DNA of 7,946 nucleotides from an uncultured Polyangiaceae bacterium (GTDB lineage: Bacteria > Myxococcota_A > Polyangia > Polyangiales > Houyiibacteriaceae), in contig CAMYMX010000134.1 of assembly GCA_947259605.1 (NCBI GenBank), positions 1 through 7,946 on the forward strand. Reading direction: 5' to 3'. Shown piece by piece: positions 1-7,403 of the stretch. Within the stretch, counting starts at the first letter, position 1. Every line of letters starts with the position of its first letter. The notes under the pieces were generated by a model. That model was not told the DNA's origin. It ran no database searches and saw only the letters and a program-made list of their open reading frames with translations. The position numbers and the translations under genes are program-made.

Positions 1-1
1 C

Positions 2-931
2 GAGGGAACGCAAGCCACGTTGATCGACCTGCTGACATTCGAGGCGCAGCGCGAAGACGATTCGGCGCCGGGACCGGACGTCCAGGAAGTGTGCAACTAC
101 GTAGACGCACTCGCGTACGCAAGAGAACAGCTTCGTCGTCGAAAAGGGCTGCCTCTCTCGATGCGCTTGCTCAACGGAACGCACGCGCGTTTGATGAGAG
201 GCGCGCGAGGTGCCGACAAACATCCAGGGAAGGTCCGGCGCACCCAAAACTGGATCGGCGGCACGCGTCCGGGGAACGCCGTCTTCGTTCCACCACCGCC
301 AAACTCCCTCGACGGGCTCTTGAGCGATTTCGAGCGCTACATCCACGCGGACGATGGGCTGCCGCCCTTGGTTCGGGCAGGGCTCTTGCACCTACAGTTT
401 GAAACCATCCATCCCTATCTCGATGGGAATGGAAGGATCGGGCGTCTTCTCGTCACCTTGCTGCTCGAGGAGTGGAACCTGCTCTTGCAGCCGCTTCTCT
501 ACTTGAGCCTTTTCTTCAAGCGGAACCGAGACGACTACTATCGCCTACTCAACGCCGTCCGCCTCGAGGGCGATTGGGAAGGCTGGATCCGCTTCTTCTT
601 GGAAGGCGTCGCGTCGATCGCAAAGGAAGCGACCGATACGGCGCGCGACCTGTTCACCCTGGTGAGTGCCGATCGAGCGCGCGCATTGTCGGCCCCCGCG
701 AGCTCGGTCATGGCCGTTCGTCTTTTCGAGGCACTTGGGAAGCACCCCATCGTCACGATCGCGCGCGTGACGGAGCTGCTCGAGATCACGAAACCAACGG
801 CGACCAAAGCGGTCAACACACTGGTGGACGCAGGCATCTTGACGGAGACCAGTGGCCGGCGCCGGGATCGCACCTACAGCTATGTGGCCTACCTCGATCG
901 TCTACGGGTCGGCACCGAGCTCGAGGGTTGA
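2..931 (+). CDS. Fic-family protein (AMPylator type) with C-terminal winged helix, 5' truncated by window edge
   Basis: Fic-domain proteins transfer AMP (or another nucleotide part) from a nucleotide to a hydroxyl side chain of a target protein; they act in the cytoplasm. The core motif HPYLDGNGRIGR lies at 410-445, with the invariant catalytic His and the Gly-Asn-Gly-Arg anion hole intact. Upstream, a flap-like segment with FVPPPPNSLDGL (about 285-322) is typical of the family. The frame is open to the left edge: the first codons read E-G-T-Q-A-T, matching the end of the N-terminal inhibitory motif (S/T)xxxE(G/N), so a TTG at 20 is an internal Leu and the true start lies outside. Roughly 60 N-terminal residues appear to be missing. 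The last ~70 residues (from about 710) form a winged helix-turn-helix (TELLEITKPTATKAVNTLVD), common in this subfamily and suggesting autoregulation or DNA binding. The gene ends with TGA at 929-931. Its target protein cannot be deduced. Confidence 0.93.
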   Translation, partial: EGTQATLIDLLTFEAQREDDSAPGPDVQEVCNYVDALAYAREQLRRRKGLPLSMRLLNGTHARLMRGARGADKHPGKVRRTQNWIGGTRPGNAVFVPPPPNSLDGLLSDFERYIHADDGLPPLVRAGLLHLQFETIHPYLDGNGRIGRLLVTLLLEEWNLLLQPLLYLSLFFKRNRDDYYRLLNAVRLEGDWEGWIRFFLEGVASIAKEATDTARDLFTLVSADRARALSAPASSVMAVRLFEALGKHPIVTIARVTELLEITKPTATKAVNTLVDAGILTETSGRRRDRTYSYVAYLDRLRVGTELEG

Positions 932-999
932 GACCCTCGAAGGGACCGGTCTTCGATCTAACGTCGGTGCTCGCTGACGAGCAGTTGCCCGCCCAGTCA

Positions 1000-1026
1000 G
1001 GCTGCAACTCTCCGAGAGTTGCAGCC
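1000..1026 (+). terminator. Perfect 12-bp inverted repeat downstream of fic, candidate transcription end
   Basis: GGCTGCAACTCT at 1000-1011 pairs perfectly with AGAGTTGCAGCC at 1015-1026 around a 3-nt CCG loop, 69 bp after the fic stop codon. It is followed by AAAA rather than a T-run, so it is not a canonical intrinsic terminator on either strand. It may still stabilise or end the fic transcript. The stem itself is certain; the role is inferred. Confidence 0.45.
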
Positions 1027-1056
1027 AAAAGCTCCACGAATTCTTCCACATTCCAC

Positions 1057-1106
1057 AGGACACCTCGGGACATGTCGGGACGGCACGCAACGCCACGGGA
1101 CACTAT
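1057..1106 (+). repeat. Decameric tandem repeat, five units (GGGACRCCAC-like)
   Basis: Five consecutive 10-nt units share the frame: AGGACACCTC, GGGACATGTC, GGGACGGCAC, GCAACGCCAC, GGGACACTAT. The 10-bp period puts each unit on the same helical face, as in iterons or arrays of protein-binding sites. The last three units have counterparts in copy 2 of the module. Confidence 0.75.
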
Positions 1107-1156
1107 GTGGTTGATGTTGTTGAATTTCCCGAATGGTGTTCAGGGCCCCGAAAGGG

Positions 1157-1201
1157 TTGCCAAGGTTGAAGTCGTGAGTTCGAATCTCATTTCCCGCTCC
1201 A
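1157..1201 (+). pseudogene. 3' half of tRNA-Gly(GCC), 5' half missing
   Basis: The sequence begins with the anticodon loop TTGCCAA (anticodon GCC at 1159-1161). It continues with the 3' strand of the anticodon stem (GGTTG), a short variable loop, and a T arm whose stem GTGAG/CTCAT pairs around the loop TTCGAAT. It ends with acceptor strand TTCCCGC, discriminator T and an encoded CCA at 1199-1201. This matches bacterial tRNA-Gly(GCC). The expected 5' half (acceptor GCGGGAA, D arm, anticodon strand CAACC) is absent: the bases before the loop are CCCCGAAAGGG. It cannot make a normal tRNA. Anticodon loop to 3' end is also the stretch commonly duplicated when tyrosine-integrase elements insert into tRNA genes. 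Confidence 0.85.
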
Positions 1202-1212
1202 AATGGCGATGA

Positions 1213-1238
1213 CGGCTTCGTTTTGCGGGGGCGTTTTT
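1213..1238 (+). terminator. Intrinsic terminator of module copy 1 (slightly decayed)
   Basis: CGGCTTCG (1213-1220), loop TTTTG and CGGGGGCG (1226-1233) form an 8-bp stem with one G-G mismatch and two G-T wobbles, followed by TTTTT. The intact counterpart in copy 2 supports the assignment. It sits 11 nt after the tRNA CCA, as expected for a tRNA-gene terminator. Confidence 0.6.
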
Positions 1239-1422
1239 CGTTCTAGGCCTAGCCGCATCCGGCCGAGCAACGCGAGCGCCATCGCTCCAGAATCGTCGAT
1301 TGACAAACACCGCCCTATCGACGGTCGGATCTCGTCGATCCTTTTCTTGTCACATCTTGTCGCACGAAGATCACGAAATGATGCGCGTCCTTCACCTCGG
1401 GGCGGACGCATGCGGCGGCGCA

Positions 1423-1440
1423 TTGTGAACTAGATCACAA
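1423..1440. promoter_or_regulatory. CRP/FNR-family operator palindrome
   Basis: TTGTGAACTAGATCACAA contains exact TGTGA-N6-TCACA half-sites, the consensus bound by cAMP receptor protein relatives, and 16 of its 18 positions are symmetric. It is centred at 1431.5, about 85 bp upstream of the lipoprotein start codon. That suits an activator site for that gene, although the regulator is not in the window. Confidence 0.65.
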
Positions 1441-1480
1441 GATGCTGGGAGTGCGATGACAAATCGCTACGTAGGGCTAC

Positions 1481-1510
1481 TTGCTCTGGACGGTGTGTCG
1501 ATCGTAGGGT
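1481..1510 (+). promoter_or_regulatory. Candidate sigma-70-like promoter, possibly giving a leaderless mRNA
   Basis: TTGCTC (1481-1486) and TAGGGT (1505-1510) are 18 bp apart. TAGGGT fits the TANNNT form of the -10 element and lies 6 nt before the ATG at 1517, so transcription could begin at the start codon itself. The same AGGG could instead act as a weak ribosome-binding site; sequence alone does not separate the two readings. Confidence 0.35.
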
Positions 1511-1516
1511 CACCCC

Positions 1517-3265
<1,749 letters not shown>

Positions 3266-3284
3266 CGGACTGAGACGCGAGTCA

Positions 3285-3312
3285 GGCTACCCGGGTTGCG
3301 GCTCGGGTGGCC
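3285..3312 (+). terminator. Hairpin 20 bp after the lipoprotein gene, candidate terminator
   Basis: GGCTACCCG (3285-3293) pairs with CGGGTGGCC (3304-3312) over 9 bp with one T-G wobble and a 10-nt loop. No T-run follows, so this is a candidate only. Its position just after the stop codon supports a role in ending or protecting the mRNA. Confidence 0.4.
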
Positions 3313-3371
3313 GTCCACGAGGGCATCCCGACCGACGGACCGAATCTTCCACCCAACCTTCCACTGTGCAC

Positions 3372-3411
3372 GGGACACCACGCGACGGCACGCAACGCCA
3401 CGGGACACGAT
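3372..3411 (+). repeat. Decameric tandem repeat, four units
   Basis: The units GGGACACCAC, GCGACGGCAC, GCAACGCCAC and GGGACACGAT are contiguous and in 10-bp register. Units two to four correspond to units three to five of the upstream array. Confidence 0.75.
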
Positions 3412-3480
3412 GTGGTTGATGTTGTTGAATTTCCCGAATGGTGTTGGGGGCTAGGCGAATATTGCCAAGGTTGAAGTCGT

Positions 3481-3550
3481 GAGTGTACTCGGCTTCGCCT
3501 GCGTACTGCTCCCGTACTCGTGCAGCGCGCTGCACTCGTACACTCGCAAG
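3481..3550 (+). repeat. Palindrome-rich insertion in the T loop
   Basis: Relative to copy 1, one base is replaced by 3485-3550. GAGTGTAC (3481-3488) is complementary to GTACACTC (3538-3545), closing a large stem-loop. Inside lies the perfect 16-nt palindrome GTGCAGCGCGCTGCAC (3520-3535) and several GTACTC/CACTCG repeats. It encodes nothing visible. Confidence 0.7.
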
Positions 3551-3568
3551 CGAATCTCATTTCCCGCT

Positions 3569-3588
3569 TCGCCCCGTTCTACGGGGCT
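3569..3588 (+). repeat. 20-nt hairpin insertion before the tRNA CCA
   Basis: GCCCCG (3571-3576) and CGGGGC (3582-3587) pair around a 5-nt loop. The segment is absent from the corresponding place in copy 1 (after 1198). Confidence 0.7.
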
Positions 3589-3602
3589 CCATCTGGCGAT
3601 TG

Positions 3603-3628
3603 CGGCTCCGTTTTGCGGGGCCGTTTTT
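3603..3628 (+). terminator. Intrinsic terminator of module copy 2
   Basis: CGGCTCCG (3603-3610), loop TTTTG and CGGGGCCG (3616-3623) form an 8-bp stem with a single T-G wobble, followed by TTTTT. This is a textbook Rho-independent terminator on the plus strand, 11 nt after the tRNA CCA, as in copy 1. Confidence 0.8.
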
Positions 3629-3842
3629 CGTTGGCGGTAGCCGCGATTCGGTCGGTTTCCGGGAAAGCCGCGCGTATCGGCCGGAGCGGCGACGAAGTTG
3701 CGTGACAATTCGACTTTCTGGTCAACCTCGGTCGGAGCTTCTCCGCTGCGTTGGTCGTTATGGTGTGGACCGAACGCGGAGCCGTGGTTGCAATGCTCGT
3801 GGATTGAGGAGTACATCTGCGCTCCAACCCCAGGAGATGTTC

Positions 3843-4541
3843 ATGAGCAATTTCCCCCCCGCCGAACCACACGGCCCCATCGAAGAGATTTTTACCGACG
3901 TCTACTGGGTAACTGGATCAGTACAGTTCAAGCCGCTGGTGCGATTGGCGCGCAACATGATCATTTTACGCAACGGCGACGAGCTCACGCTCGTCAACGC
4001 GGTGCGCCTCAACGAGGAAGGCGAAGCGGCGCTCGCCAAACTTGGCACGGTCAAGCACGTGATCAAAATTGGTTTCCACGACATGGACGACGCCTACTAC
4101 ATCGACCGTTATGGGGCGAAATACTGGGCCGTACCGCGCGAGGGAGAGACCGGCGACGTGGAGCTGGCCGAAGATACCGAGCTACCGATACCCAACGCAC
4201 GGGTTTTCATGTTTCGCGATACTAAGCTGCCCGAGGCAGCGCTCTTGCTCGAGCGCGAGGGTGGCCTATTGATCACCTGCGACAGCATTCAACACTGGGC
4301 GCCACACAAACTCATGTCCGGTGCGGCTAAGTTGATCACGCGCATCATGGGCTTTCGATTTCCCGCGCAAATTGGACCGCCGTGGAGGGGCGTACAAACC
4401 CCCGAGGGCGGCAGCCTCAAGGCCGACTTTGAACGGCTGGCGCAGCTACCGTTCAGCCACATCGTCGGCGGACACGGCGGCCTGTTAAAAAACGACGGTC
4501 AGGCGCGTCTTGCGGAAACGATGACTCGCGTCTTTGGCTAA
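3843..4541 (+). CDS. Metallo-beta-lactamase-fold-like (DUF4336-like) protein
   Basis: The protein has 232 residues. ATG 3843 is chosen because AGGAG at 3832-3836 lies 6 nt upstream; the frame stays open further left, but only into the tRNA module, and shows no protein-like sequence there. There is no signal peptide, so it is probably cytoplasmic. The pattern recalls the metallo-beta-lactamase fold: a strand MIILRNGDELTLVNAVRL (39-56), LGTVKHVIKIGFHDMDD (67-83) where the metal motif HxHxDH would sit, Asp147 in LLITCDS, and His211 in GGHGG. Only His79, Asp82/83, Asp147 and His211 could be metal ligands, so the motif is degenerate. DUF4336-type proteins share this layout, and their function is poorly known. 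The gene has its own ribosome-binding site; no close operon partner is seen. The coding call is strong; the fold is a family-level inference and no substrate can be named. Confidence 0.75.
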   Translation: MSNFPPAEPHGPIEEIFTDVYWVTGSVQFKPLVRLARNMIILRNGDELTLVNAVRLNEEGEAALAKLGTVKHVIKIGFHDMDDAYYIDRYGAKYWAVPREGETGDVELAEDTELPIPNARVFMFRDTKLPEAALLLEREGGLLITCDSIQHWAPHKLMSGAAKLITRIMGFRFPAQIGPPWRGVQTPEGGSLKADFERLAQLPFSHIVGGHGGLLKNDGQARLAETMTRVFG

Positions 4542-4800
4542 TCCGTTTCGCAGTGGGACAAGATCTTCAACCGGTCGTCCCCATATCCTCACTCCCGCAG
4601 GCCGACAGCTTGCCCCCTTTGCTGTTCGTGGAACCAAACGACGAGGTTCTAACGGCCTTGCTACATGTGATTCAAAGGAATTCAGCCGGATCTACGCTTT
4701 CTGGGATCGCGAACTACGATGTGGCGAAGTGGTTCGAGTAGAAGCTCGCTTAGCCCATCGGAATCAGGCTGAGGGCCGAATTGCGCGCTACCAGTTCGTT
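4542..4800 (+). other. Intergenic region with no recognisable gene
   Basis: The frame that later encodes the glycosyltransferase N-terminus is open back to a TTG at 4534, but its translation here is not protein-like and no ribosome-binding site supports that start. A small inverted repeat (GAACC/GGTTC near 4631-4650) is the only structure seen. No terminator is visible after the upstream gene. Confidence 0.5.
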
Positions 4801-6256
4801 ATGTCGCCTGGGACGCTAGGGAAGAAGGTTCACCTGCTGATCCTACTCCTGGCGGCGCTCTACATCATGACCCATGTGGTCTTGGGTACGTAGCTGTGCG
4901 CAGCGCTCATCCAATCGAGCTCGCCGTTCCTTACCCTGACTCATGGGCCGCGCCCCATCGCGACCCTACCGGGGGCCGTGCCGGATCTCGAACTGCCCGA
5001 GATCGTCGTTCAGATCCCGGGCCGCCACGAGGCTTCAGAGCACGTGCGTCGCAGCATCGACTCCGTGCTCGGCGCCGACTACCCGCCGGACAAGCTCCAG
5101 ATCCAGTTCATCGACAACAGTGACGATGACCGCTGGACGGAGGTGGCCCGCCTCTATGAGGCCGAGGCGCGAGTGCTGGTCGAGCACCGGGACGGGACCG
5201 AAGGGTTCAAGGCGGGGAACCTGAACATCGGCTTGGAGCGGCTCGGTTCATTTGCCGACCCCGGACGTGCGCTGATCGGTCTGCTCGACGTGGGGGACAC
5301 CTTCGCGCCGCAGGCCATCCGACCCATGGCGACGGAGTTCGTGCACGACGAACGACTCGGCTTCGTCCAGGGGATGTTCCGCATCGGCAACCCTCGAGAC
5401 ACCATCATTAGTTGGTCCGATAGTTATGTGGGTGATGCGGCGCGCCGATTCGTCCATCTCCATGATGACGCGCGGCTGGGCGGGCAAGTGGGTGGACTAC
5501 GAGCCGACCAACCCCGCGATGGTGTCCACGGAGCTGGTGCCGGGCGAAATCACGGGTCAGCAGAAGCAGAAGCGCCGCTGGGCGACCGGCGGAACGGAGC
5601 TCGCGAAACTCCATCTCCTGGAGTGGATGCGTTCACCCCTGCCGTGGAACCAGCGTCTCTCTTTGTTCCTGCGGCTCGCGGCGAACTTCAGCGTCCTGCC
5701 CGGATTCGTTGCCCAGCTGCTCTTTCCGCTGTGGATCGCCGCTGCGCTCTTGGGCGAAGGGTCGGGAGCGGTGCTGGCCTTCGGGATCATCTCGACCCTC
5801 GTCCAGAATCCCTTCGTGCTCGCCAACTCGACGGCCGCCCTGAACTACGCGCGCGAGCGGAACTGGCGGACCGCAATCGCGGTTGTCCTCGCCTATCCCA
5901 TTCAGGCGCTGTGGCGCTTGCCCCTGTTTTCGCATGCGGCGGTTGGGATCATGGAGGGGCTGTCTGGTGGTCTCAAGACCTTCGTGATCACGCCGAAGAG
6001 CTCCGAAGACCTGACCATCCTCCGAATCCTGACGTCGCAGCGACTCGTCATAGGCGTCTCGTTGGCCAGCGTCGTGCCGCTCATCCTGACGCTGATGATG
6101 CGGCCGCACCACATCGACCCGCTATTGCTCGCGGCCATTTTCCTGCCCATCCTGACCATCGGCGCCTTGTTCCTGGTGCCGCTGACCAAGTGGATCGGGC
6201 GGCGGGCTATGCCGGGTAGGCGGCGTCGGCTCAGTGTCCACCCCGCCCCTTTGTGA
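4801..6256 (+). pseudogene. Degraded family 2 membrane glycosyltransferase (cellulose-synthase-like)
   Basis: Intact relatives are inner-membrane enzymes that polymerise or transfer sugars from nucleotide sugars. The pieces are in order. A membrane helix (VHLLILLLAALYIMTHVVLG, 4828-4887) is cut by TAG 4891-4893. The same frame then gives the GT-A start PEIVVQIP, DYPPDKLQIQFIDNSDDD, GFKAGNLN and FVQGMFRIGN. Near 5430-5447 the homology jumps to the +1 frame, which continues with SISMMTRGWAGKWVDYEP, the QKRRW form of QxxRW, membrane helices and a FVITPK tail. The first frame stays open to 6219 but is out of register. About 35-60 residues that normally lie here, including the TED region, are missing, so a deletion rather than a one-base error is likely. 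The nucleotide-binding motif is also weak: PGRHEA replaces P(A/V)YNE, and DVGD replaces DxD. The gene is probably inactive. Confidence 0.7.
5426..6256 (+). CDS. C-terminal glycosyltransferase fragment as an open frame
   Basis: The second piece of the broken glycosyltransferase is an uninterrupted frame of up to 276 codons (ATG 5426; ATG 5462 is an alternative). It carries the acceptor-side QxxRW motif at residues 48-52 and about five hydrophobic segments (roughly 79-109, 112-133, 147-178, 206-225, 232-257). A conserved FVITPK motif follows membrane segment three (186-191). No convincing ribosome-binding site precedes either ATG, and the catalytic N-terminal half is in another frame, so it would at most make an inactive membrane protein. 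It is listed because an automatic gene caller would report it; biologically it belongs to the pseudogene. Confidence 0.5.
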   Translation: MWVMRRADSSISMMTRGWAGKWVDYEPTNPAMVSTELVPGEITGQQKQKRRWATGGTELAKLHLLEWMRSPLPWNQRLSLFLRLAANFSVLPGFVAQLLFPLWIAAALLGEGSGAVLAFGIISTLVQNPFVLANSTAALNYARERNWRTAIAVVLAYPIQALWRLPLFSHAAVGIMEGLSGGLKTFVITPKSSEDLTILRILTSQRLVIGVSLASVVPLILTLMMRPHHIDPLLLAAIFLPILTIGALFLVPLTKWIGRRAMPGRRRRLSVHPAPL

Positions 6257-6330
6257 CGACCGGGGAGCGCAGATGGCTTCTTTCGCAATCCCCAGGTCGC
6301 GCGGACCGCTTCGATCTGGGCGCTCGGCGG

Positions 6331-6987
6331 CTAATTCGCGTCGACCACGCTGCCGGCGCCGGTGATGCGCACGTTCAGTTGGGGGTCGCCCTTGTAGAAG
6401 ACCGCGCCTGCGCCAAGGAGGTCGACGTTGAGGCGTTCGTTGGCGGTCACGTTGACGGTGCCCTGCCCGGTCAAAAAGACGCTGGTTTCGTCGGTCGTGA
6501 GGTCGAATGCTTCGATTGTTCCTGATCCTTCGAGCGACACCTGCTGATTCGTGGTTTGACCGGACAGCGTCACGGTTCCCGCTCCACTCAGAATTGTATC
6601 GAGGCTACGGGCCCCGGTCTCCGCGGTGACCGTGCCGGCCCCGGACAGCTCCACACTGTCGAGCTCTGGCACGGTGATCTCGACGCGGAACTGGCTGATG
6701 TTCTGAACGCACTGTGTGAAGCCGATTTCCCAAATGCCATTGACGACGTCCCGATTGAGGAGATCGATCACATTCTGGTCGCCTCGAACCATGACTTGCT
6801 GGGTCTCGCCCGGGACGGCGTTCACCTCACCTCCGACCTGAAAGTCGAAGCCGGTGAGGGTTGACAGATCGAGTGTTTGGGAAACGATCGGTCCGGCGCC
6901 GTTCACGCACTGGTCAGAGGAACCGCATCCCGCCACCAAAACCGCCAATCCAAGCGCCAACGGCGCCGCAGCTCGAAAGAGTGTCAT
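6331..6987 (-). CDS. GIN-domain (DUF2807) lipoprotein
   Basis: The protein has 218 residues. The frame is open upstream to 7083, but the start at 6987 gives a proper signal peptide, MTLFRAAAPLALGLAVLVAG, ending in lipobox VAGC (Cys21). The mature part is a putative auto-transporter adhesin head (GIN) domain, a right-handed beta-helix found in envelope and secreted proteins. Rungs are visible as near-identical hexapeptides about every 18-20 residues: SGAGTV (115), SGAGTV (134), EGSGTI (153), TGQGTV (173), LGAGAV (191), TGAGSV (209). Cys27 and Cys93 could form a disulfide. The C-terminus YKGDPQLNV...GAGSV is a family hallmark. It is convergent with the glycosyltransferase remnant, with a 74-bp gap. 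GIN proteins lack a defined biochemical function; some act in envelope stress or adhesion. Family assignment is firm; the role is unknown. Confidence 0.9.
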   Translation of the reverse strand: MTLFRAAAPLALGLAVLVAGCGSSDQCVNGAGPIVSQTLDLSTLTGFDFQVGGEVNAVPGETQQVMVRGDQNVIDLLNRDVVNGIWEIGFTQCVQNISQFRVEITVPELDSVELSGAGTVTAETGARSLDTILSGAGTVTLSGQTTNQQVSLEGSGTIEAFDLTTDETSVFLTGQGTVNVTANERLNVDLLGAGAVFYKGDPQLNVRITGAGSVVDAN

Positions 6988-6994
6988 GGCCACG

Positions 6995-7022
6995 ACCCTA
7001 GCCACCGCTGTCCCCGAGTCAA
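6995..7022 (-). promoter_or_regulatory. Candidate promoter of the GIN lipoprotein gene
   Basis: On the minus strand TTGACT (7022-7017) and TAGGGT (7000-6995) are 16 bp apart, and TAGGGT ends 7 nt before the ATG at 6987. The arrangement mirrors the one before the other lipoprotein gene and would give a leaderless or nearly leaderless mRNA. AGGG might instead serve as a weak ribosome-binding site. Confidence 0.4.
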
Positions 7023-7203
7023 AATCCTGGGGGGACCGGCGGCCCCTCCAAAACCCGCCTGCTTTCCAACACCTACAACCCACACCGCGAAAACCGGCAT
7101 TTCGGCTGCGTTTTCCACAGGCTGCGCGACCTGTTATGACGCTGCAGGAATTGAATCTGGGAAGGCTAGGGGTCTCCTGCTCGGGCTTCCTGGTTGACGT
7201 CGG

Positions 7204-7380
7204 TTAGATCTTCTCGGCTAAGGAAAGCACGCGCTCAGCGGAGACCGCCTTCTGCAGCTCGAGAGTCGAAATCATCCTTCCCTTTTCGCAATAGGTCTTC
7301 AACATCAGTCCGAGCAGCTCCAGCATGATCTCGATCTTCTCCTGTAGAGCCTTTGCCGCGAGGGCGTTGCCAGCGTCATC
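7204..7380 (-). CDS. Possible small ORF or 3' gene remnant downstream of the TetR gene
   Basis: On the minus strand a frame is open from just after a TGA at 7381-7383 to TAA at 7204-7206. It reads as plausible protein, with an amphipathic stretch (EKIEIMLELLGLMLKTYC) and an ending LSLAEKI. The first ATG is at 7326, leaving only 40 codons; the upstream 18 codons (DDAGNALAAKALQ...) look equally coding but have no standard start. It may therefore be the tail of a degraded gene. It lies 23 bp after the TetR stop on the same strand. No family is recognised. Confidence 0.3.
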   Translation of the reverse strand, partial: DDAGNALAAKALQEKIEIMLELLGLMLKTYCEKGRMISTLELQKAVSAERVLSLAEKI

Positions 7381-7403
7381 TCAGCCCGATTCGGTCGAGC
7401 TCT

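Larger units (their letters stand above)
1038..1265 (+). repeat. Intergenic repeat module, copy 1 (decamers, conserved block, tRNA-Gly 3' half, terminator)
   Basis: This segment recurs at about 3342-3655. Positions 1079-1140 match 3384-3445 with one difference (T1104 against G). Next come 16 nt with no similarity (1141-1156), then renewed identity from TTGCCAAGG at 1157, all at a constant offset of 2305 bp. Weaker similarity runs upstream (GAATTCTTCCAC) and downstream past the terminator (TAGCCGCAT). No credible protein is encoded. The module fills most of the gap between fic and the next gene. It could be a dispersed genomic repeat, a duplicated tRNA-gene remnant or an attachment site. Confidence 0.85.
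3462..3591 (+). pseudogene. 3' half of tRNA-Gly(GCC), interrupted by two hairpin insertions
   Basis: It starts with the anticodon loop TTGCCAA and is identical to copy 1 through GTGAGT (to 3484). It resumes at CGAATCTCATTTCCCGCT (3551-3568) and then CCA (3589-3591). The first interruption falls in the T loop, so the T-stem strands still flank it; the second falls between the discriminator base and CCA. The 5' tRNA half is missing here too. It cannot be a standard tRNA. Confidence 0.8.
3342..3655 (+). repeat. Intergenic repeat module, copy 2 (interrupted)
   Basis: This has the same architecture as the module at about 1038-1265: a GAATCTTCCAC-like lead, decamers, the conserved block 3384-3445, a 16-nt unrelated island (3446-3461), tRNA-Gly 3'-half sequence from 3462, and a terminator. 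It is longer because of insertions of about 66 and 20 nt inside the tRNA part. Downstream similarity (TAGCCGC at 3638) fades near 3655. Confidence 0.85.

Noticed and set aside
1157..1201. A functional tRNA-Gly gene
   Set aside because: Acceptor 5' strand, D arm and 5' anticodon strand are all absent upstream; no alternative pairing partner for TTCCCGC or GGTTG is in place.
1038..1265. CRISPR array or integron attC sites
   Set aside because: The 10-bp units are contiguous with no spacers, and no attC-type core sites or integrase gene are visible.
1300..1328. Promoter starting with TTGACA at 1300
   Set aside because: No acceptable -10 hexamer at 16-18 bp spacing, and it lies upstream of the CRP-type site.
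1203..1433. Short plus-strand ORF after the first tRNA half
   Set aside because: It includes the terminator and the CRP-type palindrome, has no ribosome-binding site and its composition is not protein-like.
3483..3842. A 120-codon N-terminal extension of the metallo-beta-lactamase-like gene
   Set aside because: It runs through the tRNA fragment, the insertions and the intrinsic terminator and is not protein-like; AGGAG before ATG 3843 marks the start.
4534..4893. A 119-residue ORF overlapping the end of the previous gene
   Set aside because: Only its last 30 residues (a membrane helix) look real, and these belong to the broken glycosyltransferase; the start is a TTG with no ribosome-binding site.
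6262..6294. Bidirectional terminator between the glycosyltransferase remnant and the GIN gene
   Set aside because: Only GGGGA/TCCCC and GCG/CGC pair across an internal loop, with no T-run on either strand; too weak to call.
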